From: UBA1858 sp045105615
Lineage (GTDB): Bacteria; Pseudomonadota; Gammaproteobacteria; UBA4575
Length of the DNA: 64,000 bases
Reading direction: 5' to 3'
Assembly (NCBI GenBank): GCA_045105615.1
Contig: JBGCDS010000008.1
Coordinates: 47,642-111,641 of the forward strand
Below the pieces are notes generated by a model. The model did not search any database and was not told where the DNA came from. It worked only from the letters and a program-made list of their open reading frames with translations. Below, one piece after another: positions 25,930 through 35,293 of the stretch. How positions within the stretch are numbered: position 1 is the first letter of the stretch; each line of letters starts with the position of its first letter. A program made the translations under genes and the position numbers.

Positions 25930-26980
25930 ATTTAAACGCTATCATTGAGAAGGCTAAAATAATAATCACTGGTAAAAATGCCACCAATACTGGCGAAAAT
26001 TGGTAAACAATAGCGCCATTGGCAATCACCTCCACAATTAGGTGTGCCACTAAGGCAATAACAATCCCTATCAACAGGCGTTGACCTGCACCACCCATCT
26101 GGCGTGGTCTAAAGACTAATGGTAATGCTAGCAATAGCATTGCCAAACCCACAAATGGCACTGCTACCCTCTTAAATAATGCCACTTCATATTCACGTGC
26201 ATCTAAATGATTATCTTCCAGATAATAGATATATTCATACAGGCGTTGCATTGACATTTTAAAAGGGTCTGACGCCACCGACTGTAGAAAGCTGCTTAGA
26301 AATAACTTTGGTGCAGGATGAGTATCAGCCGTTTCAGCAATCACTTTGTTGTCAATGAATTGTGAACTGCGGTAATCATTCAATTGCCAAATATCCTGTT
26401 TGCGAATTGCAGATTTTGACTCACTGATAGATTCGATTTCACCACTCTGGCTAAAACTATAAATTGCTATATCATTCAATAAATCTTGAGATACTGCATG
26501 TCCGACTCTTATAAATCGACTCTGATCACGCACCCAATAACTCTCATCTGACGCTAGTAAAATATCCTCTTGCTCGCTCTGTTGCATCATAGCTAAAGAA
26601 ATTTTATCGCTAATTGGCGCGTACACCTCTACTACAATACTCAATACAATAGTAATTAACAGCCCAGCAATGCAAGACATCACTCCCACTCTAAAACGGC
26701 TATAGCCGCTAGCACCCACTGCAACTAATTCCGAACTTGCCGCAAACTGCCCCAAACTAAACAAAGTGCCAATAAGCAAGCTACTAGGCAAAAACTCGAA
26801 TAATTTATGAGGAATATCTAATATCGTGAGTACCAATACATCAGAAAAATTATCTCCACTACTCATTCTTCCTACTTGATAAAACAGGTCCCCTAGCCAA
26901 TCTATGGCACAGATTATTAACAACGCAACTATGATGCCTATAAGCACAGAACGAGCTAAATAAATATCTAATGTTTTCAT
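25919..26980 (-). CDS. lptG: LPS export ABC transporter permease LptG
   Basis: LptG and LptF form the transmembrane part of the LptB2FG transporter that extracts LPS from the inner membrane. The 353-residue protein has the YjgP/YjgQ layout. Three membrane segments fall in the first 120 residues, a periplasmic beta-jellyroll domain lies around 130-260, and three more segments are near the C-terminus (AVPFVGLAMLLLALPLVFRP opens the last block). The frame extends to a TTG at 26983. The ATG at 26980 is preferred and lies three bases after the lptF stop, so the two permeases are translationally linked. The gene overlaps the convergent RDD gene by 11 bases. Confidence 0.94.
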   Translation of the reverse strand: MKTLDIYLARSVLIGIIVALLIICAIDWLGDLFYQVGRMSSGDNFSDVLVLTILDIPHKLFEFLPSSLLIGTLFSLGQFAASSELVAVGASGYSRFRVGVMSCIAGLLITIVLSIVVEVYAPISDKISLAMMQQSEQEDILLASDESYWVRDQSRFIRVGHAVSQDLLNDIAIYSFSQSGEIESISESKSAIRKQDIWQLNDYRSSQFIDNKVIAETADTHPAPKLFLSSFLQSVASDPFKMSMQRLYEYIYYLEDNHLDAREYEVALFKRVAVPFVGLAMLLLALPLVFRPRQMGGAGQRLLIGIVIALVAHLIVEVIANGAIVYQFSPVLVAFLPVIIILAFSMIAFKFTR

Positions 26981-26983
26981 CAA

Positions 26984-28069
26984 TCAAGCAAATGTAACTA
27001 AGCGCTTTAAACGCGATAATAGAGATTTTTGATATGCGGTATAGGTAACAACAGCCACCAAAAGGTGAATACTTATTAAAGCAAACAACCCATAGCTCTC
27101 ACCACGTTTTATCCAGCTACAGGTCACAACAACTAGATTCAGATAAAGAACATAAATCAGCACAGCCACAGCTAAACGTGAGAATCTACCCGAATTGGGC
27201 GCCACTTTACTCAAAGGTATCGCCAATAACATTAGCACCAAGGTAGAGAAAATTATCGAACCACGTTGGAAAATCTCTGCCACGTAGCTTGAGTCACGCA
27301 AACTAAGCAATGACACTATATTTTGATATTTCGCCTTACCCGCTTCTTGAGAAAAATTAGTCTGCGGAGGATAAACCCGATGTTCTTGATAGGTGGATAT
27401 AGAAAAATTGGCCTGCCCAGGAACACCCTCAATGGTCTTACCATCAAACAGCACGAAGACTTGAGATAAACCCTCATTTTTTTGCATCTGTGCACGCTCT
27501 GCCACTTCTACAATCAACTTCCCTTCTTCTTTTCTTTGCAAAAAGACATTCTGCAAAGTGCCATCCTGAACATCTTCAGATTCTGCGTACACCACCCACC
27601 CGGTACTTTCGAGCTCGAAAAACTTTCCAGGTGACAGCTGCCCAAGCACCATGCTTTGCTCCGTCACACTTTCAATCACCTCGGCAAATCGATTCGCCCA
27701 GGGTGAGATATAAGATACCAGCAGATACAATATCACCAACACTGGAATACCAATTGGCATGACTGCTTGAATAAAATCCCTACTACTGGCCCCACTCGCC
27801 ATTGCTGCATTGATCTCACTATCTTTATGCATCCGGCTCAACACTAAAATTATGCCAATAAACAATGAAAATGGTAGCAAAATAACCAGATATCTAATCA
27901 CTCCAAGCAACAAAACAACACCCAACATATTGGCAGTGAGATCTCCATCCAACACCTCACCCAATAGCTGAATAAATAGCTTTCCTAAAATAATCAGCAG
28001 CAAAATTAAAGCGACAGATGCAATAGCCGCTACAATGTCACGGGCAATATATCGAGAAATTATTCGCAT
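26984..28069 (-). CDS. lptF: LPS export ABC transporter permease LptF
   Basis: LptF is the companion permease of LptG in the LPS transport bridge. The 361 residues begin MRIISRYIARDIV, followed by hydrophobic segments at about 10-35, 47-77 and 99-123. A periplasmic domain of about 130-265 residues contains the stretch SPGKFFELESTGWVVYAES. Three C-terminal membrane helices end the protein. It is divergent from pepA with about 114 bases between starts, the same lptFG/pepA divergence found in E. coli and Pseudomonas. lptA, lptB and lptC are not in this window. Confidence 0.94.
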   Translation of the reverse strand: MRIISRYIARDIVAAIASVALILLLIILGKLFIQLLGEVLDGDLTANMLGVVLLLGVIRYLVILLPFSLFIGIILVLSRMHKDSEINAAMASGASSRDFIQAVMPIGIPVLVILYLLVSYISPWANRFAEVIESVTEQSMVLGQLSPGKFFELESTGWVVYAESEDVQDGTLQNVFLQRKEEGKLIVEVAERAQMQKNEGLSQVFVLFDGKTIEGVPGQANFSISTYQEHRVYPPQTNFSQEAGKAKYQNIVSLLSLRDSSYVAEIFQRGSIIFSTLVLMLLAIPLSKVAPNSGRFSRLAVAVLIYVLYLNLVVVTCSWIKRGESYGLFALISIHLLVAVVTYTAYQKSLLSRLKRLVTFA

Positions 28070-28103
28070 TCTTTAATAGTATTTAGTACAGCTCATGAAA
28101 TAG

Positions 28104-28133
28104 TTGATTCAATTTTTTTGATCCATGTAGAAT
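28104..28133 (+). promoter_or_regulatory. Candidate sigma70 promoter for pepA-holC
   Basis: A TTGATT -35 hexamer (28104-28109) and a TAGAAT -10 hexamer (28128-28133) are separated by 18 bases. The pair lies about 50 bases upstream of the pepA start, whose ribosome-binding site is AGGAGAA. It is a near-consensus match in the right place, but unproven. Confidence 0.5.
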
Positions 28134-28183
28134 CCACCTAATAGAATTTATTAAACCACCTAAAAACTTTCAGGAGAAGCAAG

Positions 28184-29677
28184 ATGGAGTATCTCGTAAA
28201 ACGTAGTGCAATTACTAGCGAGAAAAGCGCATGTGCGATTGTGGCAGTATTTGCAAACAAGCGTTTAAGCGATGAAGCTCAGCAGTTAGACAAGCTCTAT
28301 GGCGGGATTTTATCCTCCGCAACACGCAGTGGTGATATCAGTGGAAACCTCGGTCAAACACTGTTGCTACATACACCCAAAAATTCAAATTTGAAGCGAA
28401 TATTGCTCGTTGGCTGTGGCAATCGTAAAGAATTGGACATTATAAAGTATAAAAAGGTCCTGAATTCTTGCATCACTGCGTTAAAGAGCACGGGTTCACC
28501 TGAAGCAATAAGCACACTCACTACAATAGATATAAAAGATCACAGTCCCCAGTCACTCACACGCATGCATATTCTGTTAGCCGAAGATACCTATTACCAG
28601 TATGACCAGACGCTATCTAAAAAGAAAACGCCCAACAAATTAAAACGAATTAAATTTCTCTGCAGCTTAGCATCGCAGCTAAAACAAATTAAGCAGGGCA
28701 TCATTCAAGGTAAAGCCATTGCCGACGGCATGATGGTGACAAAAGAATTGGGCAATTTACCTGCAAATCTATGCACTCCTAGTTATCTTGCAAAAACCGC
28801 TCAAAGCATCAAAAAAGGCCAGGGTAAACTATCCCTGACAGTACTAGATGAGAAAGAAATGAAGAAGCTTGGTATGGGTTCTCTACTATCAGTCTCTGCT
28901 GGTAGCGTTGAGCCCGCCAAATTAATATCTCTCCAATATAAAGGCGCTGCTCGCAATAGCAAACCTGTTGTCCTAGTCGGTAAAGGCATCACATTTGATA
29001 CAGGAGGGATTTCACTAAAACCTGGCGCAGGCATGGATGAAATGAAATTCGACATGTGTGGCGCAGCAACGGTACTTGGCACTATGCAAGCTATTTGCGA
29101 CATGCAATTACCGTTAAATGTTGTAGGGCTAGTTGCCGCTGCTGAAAATATGCCTGGCGGCAAAGCGACAAAACCAGGGGATGTAGTTACTTCAATGTCA
29201 GGTCAAACCATCGAAGTTTTGAATACTGATGCTGAAGGCCGCTTAGTATTATGTGACGCCCTAACCTATGCGAAACGCTACGATCCAGATGTAGTAATTG
29301 ATATGGCAACATTAACAGGCGCATGTCTTGTTGCACTTGGTCAGGAAGCTAGCGGACTAATGAGTAACTCAGACAAATTAAGTGACGACTTATTAGAAGC
29401 CGGTCAATCTACTGGCGATCGCGCGTGGCGCTTACCTATCTGGGATGAATACCAACCATTACTTGATAGTAACTTTGCAGACATCGCTAACATTGGTGGA
29501 CGCTGGGCCGGAACCATTACTGCTGCATGTTTTCTTGCTCGCTTTACTAAAGAGTATAAATGGGCTCACTTAGATATTGCTGGAACTGCTTGGAACCAAG
29601 GTAAAAACAAAGGCGCCACAGGACGACCAGTCCCCATGCTCACTGAATATTTGATGCGACGCGCACGCACCGCATAA
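28184..29677 (+). CDS. pepA: Leucyl aminopeptidase
   Basis: PepA is a cytosolic, hexameric, two-metal M17 aminopeptidase. In E. coli it also binds DNA as an accessory factor in Xer recombination at cer and in carAB control. The 497 residues include the M17 signature NTDAEGRL (347-354) and the metal-binding GKGITFDTGGISLKPG region. A strong ribosome-binding site (AGGAGAA) and a candidate promoter precede it. It is followed two bases later by holC. It shares the window with xerD, but they are on different transcripts. Whether this PepA also has a DNA-binding role cannot be judged from the sequence. Confidence 0.96.
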   Translation: MEYLVKRSAITSEKSACAIVAVFANKRLSDEAQQLDKLYGGILSSATRSGDISGNLGQTLLLHTPKNSNLKRILLVGCGNRKELDIIKYKKVLNSCITALKSTGSPEAISTLTTIDIKDHSPQSLTRMHILLAEDTYYQYDQTLSKKKTPNKLKRIKFLCSLASQLKQIKQGIIQGKAIADGMMVTKELGNLPANLCTPSYLAKTAQSIKKGQGKLSLTVLDEKEMKKLGMGSLLSVSAGSVEPAKLISLQYKGAARNSKPVVLVGKGITFDTGGISLKPGAGMDEMKFDMCGAATVLGTMQAICDMQLPLNVVGLVAAAENMPGGKATKPGDVVTSMSGQTIEVLNTDAEGRLVLCDALTYAKRYDPDVVIDMATLTGACLVALGQEASGLMSNSDKLSDDLLEAGQSTGDRAWRLPIWDEYQPLLDSNFADIANIGGRWAGTITAACFLARFTKEYKWAHLDIAGTAWNQGKNKGATGRPVPMLTEYLMRRARTA

Positions 29678-29678
29678 C

Positions 29679-30101
29679 GTGCCACAGATCGATTTTTACA
29701 TCGTCGACGATACCGCAGCTGATGCATGGCTGCGGTATACCTGTAGACTGGTTGAAAAAGCCTATACGCTAGGCATGCATGTTCATATTCATACACCCAA
29801 TGAAAACTTAACCATGCAAATGGACGAGTTACTTTGGGTCTTTCGTGATCGTAGCTTTATCCCTCACCAGCAGGTCTGCTCAGAAAACGAGCTATGTGCT
29901 GTGACTCTGAATCATGAGCAACTACCCGCGCAACGCGAATTATTGGTGAATCTAACACCTGACGCACCAGATTTTTATAATCAGTTTGAGCGAGTGATCG
30001 AAGTTGTCGGCCCTGACAAGACAATGAAACAAAAAGCACGCGAGCGTTTTCGCTTCTATAAAGAAAAGGGTGACACGCCTACCCACCATCAAGTTAGCTA
30101 A
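29679..30101 (+). CDS. holC: DNA polymerase III chi subunit
   Basis: HolC links the polymerase III clamp loader to single-strand binding protein and, in E. coli, also to the helicase YoaA. The 140-residue product has the family pattern: IDFYIVDDTA near the start, VEKAYTLGMHVHIHTPNE, MDELLWVFRDRSFIPHQ, and a C-terminal RFRFYKEKG. The start is GTG at 29679, one base after the pepA stop, so it depends on read-through and coupling from pepA. The pepA-holC-valS order is standard in gammaproteobacteria. A YoaA/DinG-family helicase is also encoded in this window (35268-37196). Confidence 0.93.
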   Translation: MPQIDFYIVDDTAADAWLRYTCRLVEKAYTLGMHVHIHTPNENLTMQMDELLWVFRDRSFIPHQQVCSENELCAVTLNHEQLPAQRELLVNLTPDAPDFYNQFERVIEVVGPDKTMKQKARERFRFYKEKGDTPTHHQVS

Positions 30102-30229
30102 AGGTTACTCACACACTTTTTTATACTATTTGACCAACAAACAATGGTGAGCACAGCCGTTTACAAATAGAATAGCCAACATAAATTCTTTAATAACAAT
30201 AATAACCATCTTCAGGAAACCTACTCACT

Positions 30230-32989
30230 GTGGAAAAAGTCTACCAGCCTCACGACATTGAAAAACATTGGTATCAAGAATGGAAATCACAAGGATATTT
30301 CCAACCTGGCGAATCAGGCACCCAGCCTTTTTGCATCATGATTCCCCCTCCCAATGTCACTGGTACCCTGCACATGGGTCACGCGTTCAACAATACCGTA
30401 ATGGACAGCCTAACTCGTTATCACCGCATGTGTGGTGATAACACGTTATGGCAACCCGGTACTGACCACGCTGGCATCGCCACACAAATGGTCGTAGAGC
30501 GTCAACTCAACGCTGCTGGCACATCACGTACTGAATTAGGTCGCGAAGCTTTTCTAGATAAAGTATGGGAATGGAAACAACAATCCGGCAATACTATTTC
30601 ACAACAGTTAGAACGATTAGGCTCTTCAGTGGATTGGTCGCGTGAAAGATTTACTATGGATGAAGGCTTATCTAAAGCGGTACGTGAAGTATTTGTTCGC
30701 CTGCATGATGAAGGCTTAATTTATCGCGGCAAACGATTAGTTAATTGGGACCCTGTATTACATACTGCAGTGTCTGACTTAGAAGTAATTTCGGAAGAAG
30801 AAAACGGTCACCTTTGGCATATGCGTTATCCACTAGCTGACGGCAGCGGTCATTTAGTTGTCGCCACCACTCGCCCCGAAACTATGCTTGGCGACAGCGC
30901 AGTCGCCGTACATCCAGAAGATGAACGCTATAAGCATCTAGTTGGAAAATCCATCAATCTGCCTTTATGCGATAGAGAAATACCTATCATTGCAGATGAT
31001 TATGTTGACCCAGAATTTGGCTCAGGTTGCGTGAAAATTACACCGGCACACGATTTCAATGATTACGAAGTTGGTCAGCGCCATGATTTACCAAAAGTTA
31101 ATATTTTCACAATAGATGCAAAGATCAATAACAATGCTCCGGCTGCATTCCATAACTTAGACCGTTACGATGCACGCAAAAAAGTCATCGATAATCTTAG
31201 TGAATTAGATTTATTAGAAAAAATTGTTGAACACAAACTAATGGTGCCAAGAGGTGATCGTTCAGGAGCTGTGGTTGAGCCTTTCCTAACGGATCAATGG
31301 TACGTGAAAATTGAACCGCTTGCCGAGCCTGCGATTAAAGCTGTTGAAGATGGCACTATTCGCTTTATCCCAGAAAACTGGAATAACACTTATTTTGAGT
31401 GGATGCGCAACATTCAAGACTGGTGTATTAGCCGTCAACTATGGTGGGGGCATCGTATCCCTGCTTGGTACGACAAACAGGGTAATGTCTATGTAGGTCG
31501 TGACGAAGCAGAAGCACGCAGTAAAAATAATTTAGATGAGAGCATTGTGCTTAGGCAAGATGAAGATGTGCTCGATACATGGTTCTCATCAGCACTATGG
31601 CCGTTCTCGACATTAGGTTGGCCAGACAAAACACCTGAGCTAAAAGAATTCTATCCCACCTCTGTATTAGTTACAGGGTTTGATATTATTTTCTTCTGGG
31701 TGGCACGCATGATCATGATGGGCATGAAGTTTATGGATGACATTCCTTTCAAGGATATCTACATCCACGGACTAGTACGTGATTCAGACGGACAAAAAAT
31801 GTCAAAGTCTAAAGGCAATGTATTAGACCCTATCGACTTAATTGATGGCATTACCTTAGAAGCTCTTGTTGAGAAGCGCACTAAAGGACTCATGCAACCA
31901 AAAATGGCTGCAAAAATAGAAGCCTCAACACGCAAGCAATATCCTGACGGCATCCCGTCATATGGCACCGATGCATTACGCTTCACTTTTGCCGCCCTAG
32001 CATCAACAGGACGCGATGTTAAGTTTGACCTAAACCGTATTGAAGGTTACCGAAACTTCTGCAACAAGCTATGGAATGCTTCTCGCTTTGTATTAATGAA
32101 CTGCGAAGATCAGCAGGTCGCAGATAGCATTGATTTTTCATCATTACCTCCTACAGACAAATGGATACTTAGCCGCCAACAAGAATTAACCGACTTAGTT
32201 CATCGCGACATACAGAACTATCGTTTTGATCTGGCCGCCAAAGCTTTGTACGAATTCACTTGGAACGAGTTTTGCGATTGGTATTTAGAGCTAATCAAAC
32301 CTGTGATGTTCTCTGATGATGAACAGGCAAAAAAACAAACTCGTCGTGTATTACTGGAAGTGCTAGAAAATCTGCTCAGATTATTACATCCAATTATTCC
32401 TTTTATTACCGAAGAAATTTGGCAGTCAATCGCGCCTAAACTAGGCATCAGCGATAAAACCATCATGCTTCAACCCTACCCAAGAAGTAACAATGACTTG
32501 GTAGACGTGAATAGTGCGGCTGAAATAGAATGGTTAAAAGACTTTATCGCCGGTGTACGCAAGATTCGCTCGGAAATGAATATTCCGCCCAGCAAGGGCA
32601 TACCCGCTTTACTACAGCAATGTTCAAGCACAGATTTAGAAAGATTAGAAACTCATCGCAATGCGCTAGATAAGCTCACCAAACTGGAAAGTATTATCGT
32701 ACTTACCGACGAAGAAGCACCTGAAGCCGCATTAGCACTGGTGGGCGAAATGAGAATATTGATACCACTAGCAGGCTTAATCAATAAAGATGAAGAGCTA
32801 CAACGGCTAACTAAAGACATTGCAAAACTTGAAGCCAATATTGAGAAAACTCGAGCAAAGCTAAATAACCCAAACTTCAAAGACAAAGCACCTGCAGCTG
32901 TAGTAGAAAAAGAACAGGACAGAATAAAAGAGCAGGAAAAAATGCTCGCAGAATTACATCAGCAGAAAGATAAAATGGAAAAATTATAA
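30230..32989 (+). CDS. valS: Valyl-tRNA synthetase
   Basis: ValS charges tRNA-Val and edits mis-activated threonine. The 919 residues carry the class I motifs HMGH (48-51, in PPPNVTGTLHMGHAF) and KMSKS (523-527). The connective-peptide editing domain (about 190-340) includes TTRPETMLGDSAVAVHP, and an anticodon-binding domain follows. A C-terminal coiled coil rich in K and E runs from about 850 to the end (KDIAKLEANIEKTRAKL), as expected for ValS arms. The start is GTG at 30230 with a CAGGAAA site upstream. It follows holC after 128 bases in which I see no terminator. Confidence 0.97.
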   Translation: MEKVYQPHDIEKHWYQEWKSQGYFQPGESGTQPFCIMIPPPNVTGTLHMGHAFNNTVMDSLTRYHRMCGDNTLWQPGTDHAGIATQMVVERQLNAAGTSRTELGREAFLDKVWEWKQQSGNTISQQLERLGSSVDWSRERFTMDEGLSKAVREVFVRLHDEGLIYRGKRLVNWDPVLHTAVSDLEVISEEENGHLWHMRYPLADGSGHLVVATTRPETMLGDSAVAVHPEDERYKHLVGKSINLPLCDREIPIIADDYVDPEFGSGCVKITPAHDFNDYEVGQRHDLPKVNIFTIDAKINNNAPAAFHNLDRYDARKKVIDNLSELDLLEKIVEHKLMVPRGDRSGAVVEPFLTDQWYVKIEPLAEPAIKAVEDGTIRFIPENWNNTYFEWMRNIQDWCISRQLWWGHRIPAWYDKQGNVYVGRDEAEARSKNNLDESIVLRQDEDVLDTWFSSALWPFSTLGWPDKTPELKEFYPTSVLVTGFDIIFFWVARMIMMGMKFMDDIPFKDIYIHGLVRDSDGQKMSKSKGNVLDPIDLIDGITLEALVEKRTKGLMQPKMAAKIEASTRKQYPDGIPSYGTDALRFTFAALASTGRDVKFDLNRIEGYRNFCNKLWNASRFVLMNCEDQQVADSIDFSSLPPTDKWILSRQQELTDLVHRDIQNYRFDLAAKALYEFTWNEFCDWYLELIKPVMFSDDEQAKKQTRRVLLEVLENLLRLLHPIIPFITEEIWQSIAPKLGISDKTIMLQPYPRSNNDLVDVNSAAEIEWLKDFIAGVRKIRSEMNIPPSKGIPALLQQCSSTDLERLETHRNALDKLTKLESIIVLTDEEAPEAALALVGEMRILIPLAGLINKDEELQRLTKDIAKLEANIEKTRAKLNNPNFKDKAPAAVVEKEQDRIKEQEKMLAELHQQKDKMEKL

Positions 32990-33024
32990 ATCACGCTATA
33001 AGAAATTTTCTAAGAAAACAAAAT

Positions 33025-33059
33025 ATGATCGTTACGGCTAATACTATAATAACGATCAT
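33025..33059. repeat. Perfect 10-bp inverted repeat with 15-base spacer
   Basis: ATGATCGTTA at 33025-33034 is repeated in inverted form as TAACGATCAT at 33050-33059. It lies between the valS stop and the LysE-family exporter start. No U-run follows on either side, so it does not look like a standard terminator. An operator for the exporter gene or a structured 3' end of the valS transcript are both possible. Confidence 0.6.
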
Positions 33060-33157
33060 TATAGTAACAAGCCTTCACCTATCGCTCATCACTTTTCTAT
33101 TAATCAAAGATTACCTAATAAAGTCGCAACGTTGACGCGCTAACCAAATGCAACAGA

Positions 33158-33787
33158 ATGATAAATCAGCCTGAATTAGCTTACTTTATTATTGCCTCTA
33201 TACTGCTGATTATTGCGCCAGGCCCCGATATAATATTTTTAATTACACAATCAATTCGGCACGGACCGAAAGCCGGTTTATTTACTGCACTCGGCTTAGC
33301 GAGCGGCAATCTTGTTCATACTGCGGCTACGGCTTTGGGCATTTCTTTACTCATCCAAACATCAAGGCTGGCATTTATTAGCTTAAAGTTTTTAGGCGCA
33401 TGCTATCTTCTGTATTTAGCCTATCAAATAGTCACTTCAAACAACTCACCCGATCAGCAGCAGACAATCGAATCTCCTAGCAGTATATCTTTTTATCGCA
33501 AAGGACTATTAATCAACTTACTCAACCCCAAAATTGCGTTATTCTTTATTGCTTTCTTACCGCAATTCATTCCAATATCATCCACACACCAACACTTAGA
33601 TATCATTTTTCTTGGGATTTTATTTTCTCTTATGGTGACTTTGATATTTGGCAGTATCGGCTTATCTGCGGGAAAGATAAAAAATATAATTCACTTAGAA
33701 CCCAAGAACCATGCAATCTTCAACAAATTAATTGCCTTTGTATTTGTACTGCTAGCAATTAATTTATTACTATCAAGTCAACAATAG
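33158..33787 (+). CDS. LysE/RhtB family amino acid exporter
   Basis: This 209-residue inner-membrane protein has about six hydrophobic segments. The LysE/RhtB N-terminal signature is clear: APGPDIIFLITQSIRHGPKA at about residues 20-39, followed by GLFTALGLASGN. A second family motif, LLINLLNPKIALFFIAFLPQ, falls around 122-141. Members export homoserine, threonine, lysine, leucine or related compounds. The substrate cannot be read from the sequence. It stands alone on the plus strand. A 10-bp inverted repeat lies about 100 bases upstream of its start, and the next gene is convergent 35 bases beyond its stop. Confidence 0.88.
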   Translation: MINQPELAYFIIASILLIIAPGPDIIFLITQSIRHGPKAGLFTALGLASGNLVHTAATALGISLLIQTSRLAFISLKFLGACYLLYLAYQIVTSNNSPDQQQTIESPSSISFYRKGLLINLLNPKIALFFIAFLPQFIPISSTHQHLDIIFLGILFSLMVTLIFGSIGLSAGKIKNIIHLEPKNHAIFNKLIAFVFVLLAINLLLSSQQ

Positions 33788-33822
33788 CGAATAACAGCAT
33801 CATCGTGTCAGATAATAGAAAT

Positions 33823-34194
33823 CTATGAACCTTCTGCCTGTGTTTTTTTATCAATAAGAACATACGGCTGAGACTCATGTCCTTTATTACATTTTGCTTT
33901 GATAGTGATTTTATTTGCATCAGCCGGAATCAATACATCTCGGATACTTCGCGTAAATGGCTGCTCATTCACATGAGGATGATACAAAGTGCGCTTAGCA
34001 ATTTCCTTACCCTCTCCATCCTCTACAACCCATTCACTGGCATAATGCTCCCAACCCGTATCTGAATGACGTATTGTCACTGCAATATCAAATAATTGAT
34101 TTGATTTCAGACTAGCATCTGCTTTCACAACCTGAGGTGGTTGCGCATACACAGAAGCACTAAACAATATACTCAACAGCATTATTTTCTTCAT
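33823..34194 (-). CDS. Small secreted protein of unknown function with HPHVxEQPFTRS motif
   Basis: This 123-residue precursor has an obvious signal peptide (MKKIMLLSILFSASVYA, cleaving before QPPQ). The mature domain of about 105 residues looks all-beta. Its striking core contains DTGWEHYASEWVV, then a short acidic turn, then LYHPHVNEQPFTRS, and a single cysteine in the CNKGHES segment. I have an impression that this TGWxHYAxxW ... HPHVxEQPFTRS pattern recurs in small exported proteins of other proteobacteria, but I know no assigned function. The clustered histidines could bind a metal. It starts two bases after the VOC gene stop and ends a long coupled operon that begins at ftsB. Confidence 0.75.
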   Translation of the reverse strand: MKKIMLLSILFSASVYAQPPQVVKADASLKSNQLFDIAVTIRHSDTGWEHYASEWVVEDGEGKEIAKRTLYHPHVNEQPFTRSIRDVLIPADANKITIKAKCNKGHESQPYVLIDKKTQAEGS

Positions 34195-34196
34195 TA

Positions 34197-34619
34197 TTAA
34201 TTCGCTCTAAATATATGAGACTTATCTTGAAAACATTTAAATTCTAAAAAATTTTCGCTAGGATCTTGTATAAAGAAAGTTCTTTGCTCACCTGCTTCTC
34301 CTGAAAACCGTGTATACGGCTTAATGTAGAATGCGATGTTGTGTGACTCTATGCGTGCAAGCAATTGATCCCAGTCATTCCAATCTAGAATCACACCAAA
34401 ATGTCTCGCAGGCACTGCTTTATTATCAACCTGATTTCTACTTGGTTGATGCACATCGGTTCCATCTAAGTGCGCAGTGATTTGATGACCAAAAAAATTA
34501 AAATCAATCCAGCATTCACTTTCTCTACCAATGTCACACTTTAATACCGAACCATAAAACTCACGAATAGAGGCAAGATTAGCGACAGGAAATGCCAGAT
34601 GAAATGGCGCTATACTCAT
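34197..34619 (-). CDS. VOC (glyoxalase/dioxygenase superfamily) protein
   Basis: This 140-residue protein has two beta-alpha-beta-beta-beta modules typical of the vicinal oxygen chelate fold. Candidate metal ligands sit at the expected places: His in FHLAFPV near the N-terminus, His in ITAHL, His in ARHFGVIL, and Glu in FLEFK near the C-terminus. The pattern N-FYGSVLKCDIGRES and DPSENFLEFK is common in uncharacterised glyoxalase-like proteins. The substrate is unknown. It overlaps tsaB by four bases and is followed two bases later by the secreted unknown protein, so it is co-expressed with essential genes without an evident link to them. Confidence 0.85.
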   Translation of the reverse strand: MSIAPFHLAFPVANLASIREFYGSVLKCDIGRESECWIDFNFFGHQITAHLDGTDVHQPSRNQVDNKAVPARHFGVILDWNDWDQLLARIESHNIAFYIKPYTRFSGEAGEQRTFFIQDPSENFLEFKCFQDKSHIFRAN

Positions 34620-35293
34620 TTCTTCTGATGTACAACTTGATTACGCAGGTACACTGGCAACGCATGCATCGCATCAACCATCTGCTGATCAAGGTATTTA
34701 TATTTTGCTAGTTGCACAGTAATTTTCGCATGCGGCAAGGCATCTCCAATAACATTATCTGTAGAACCACTGATTGCCTGCTTTAAAACCTGCTCATAAG
34801 ATCCCCACCCAGTGCCTAAGCCACATGAAATATTATCAGAAATAGAAACATCGCTCGGCAACTGCACTCTCTCCTCACTAACAAGCTCGACATTATCTGA
34901 AATCTTTTTGTAGAGGCCCCAATACACTTCGTCCATACGTGCATCTATCGCTGGCATGACCAGTTCACCCACTCTTACCTTAGCTTGATAGGCAAGATTC
35001 GCTAATGTTGAAATGCTGGCAACAGGCAAATCATATGCAAGCGCAATCCCTTGAGTCACACTGGCAGCAATGCGTATACCAGTAAATGCACCTGGGCCGC
35101 AGCCAAAGGCAATGGCATCTAGTTGCTTTAAAGAAATTCCCGCATCTGCTAATACAGACTCACACATAGGCAGAATAAGCTCATTATGCTTGCGCGGCAC
35201 GACCTCAAAGCGTTCTACTACTTCGTTATCAATAAGAACAGCAGCAGAACAAGCCTCTGTCGCTGTTTCAATACCCAGCAGTTTCACTGTCAT
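34616..35293 (-). CDS. tsaB: tRNA t6A37 biosynthesis protein TsaB
   Basis: TsaB is the non-catalytic scaffold partner of TsaD in threonylcarbamoyladenosine synthesis at tRNA position 37. The 225-residue protein has the ASKHA-type N-terminus LGIETATEACSAAV and the following family motif FGCGPGAFTGIRIAASVTQG around residues 66-85. The chosen ATG at 35293 overlaps the end of yoaA by 26 bases, which is long. A GTG two codons inside would shorten the overlap only slightly, and the N-terminus agrees with the family either way. It is followed by the VOC gene with a four-base overlap. tsaD, tsaC and tsaE are not in the window. Confidence 0.93.
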   Translation of the reverse strand: MTVKLLGIETATEACSAAVLIDNEVVERFEVVPRKHNELILPMCESVLADAGISLKQLDAIAFGCGPGAFTGIRIAASVTQGIALAYDLPVASISTLANLAYQAKVRVGELVMPAIDARMDEVYWGLYKKISDNVELVSEERVQLPSDVSISDNISCGLGTGWGSYEQVLKQAISGSTDNVIGDALPHAKITVQLAKYKYLDQQMVDAMHALPVYLRNQVVHQKK

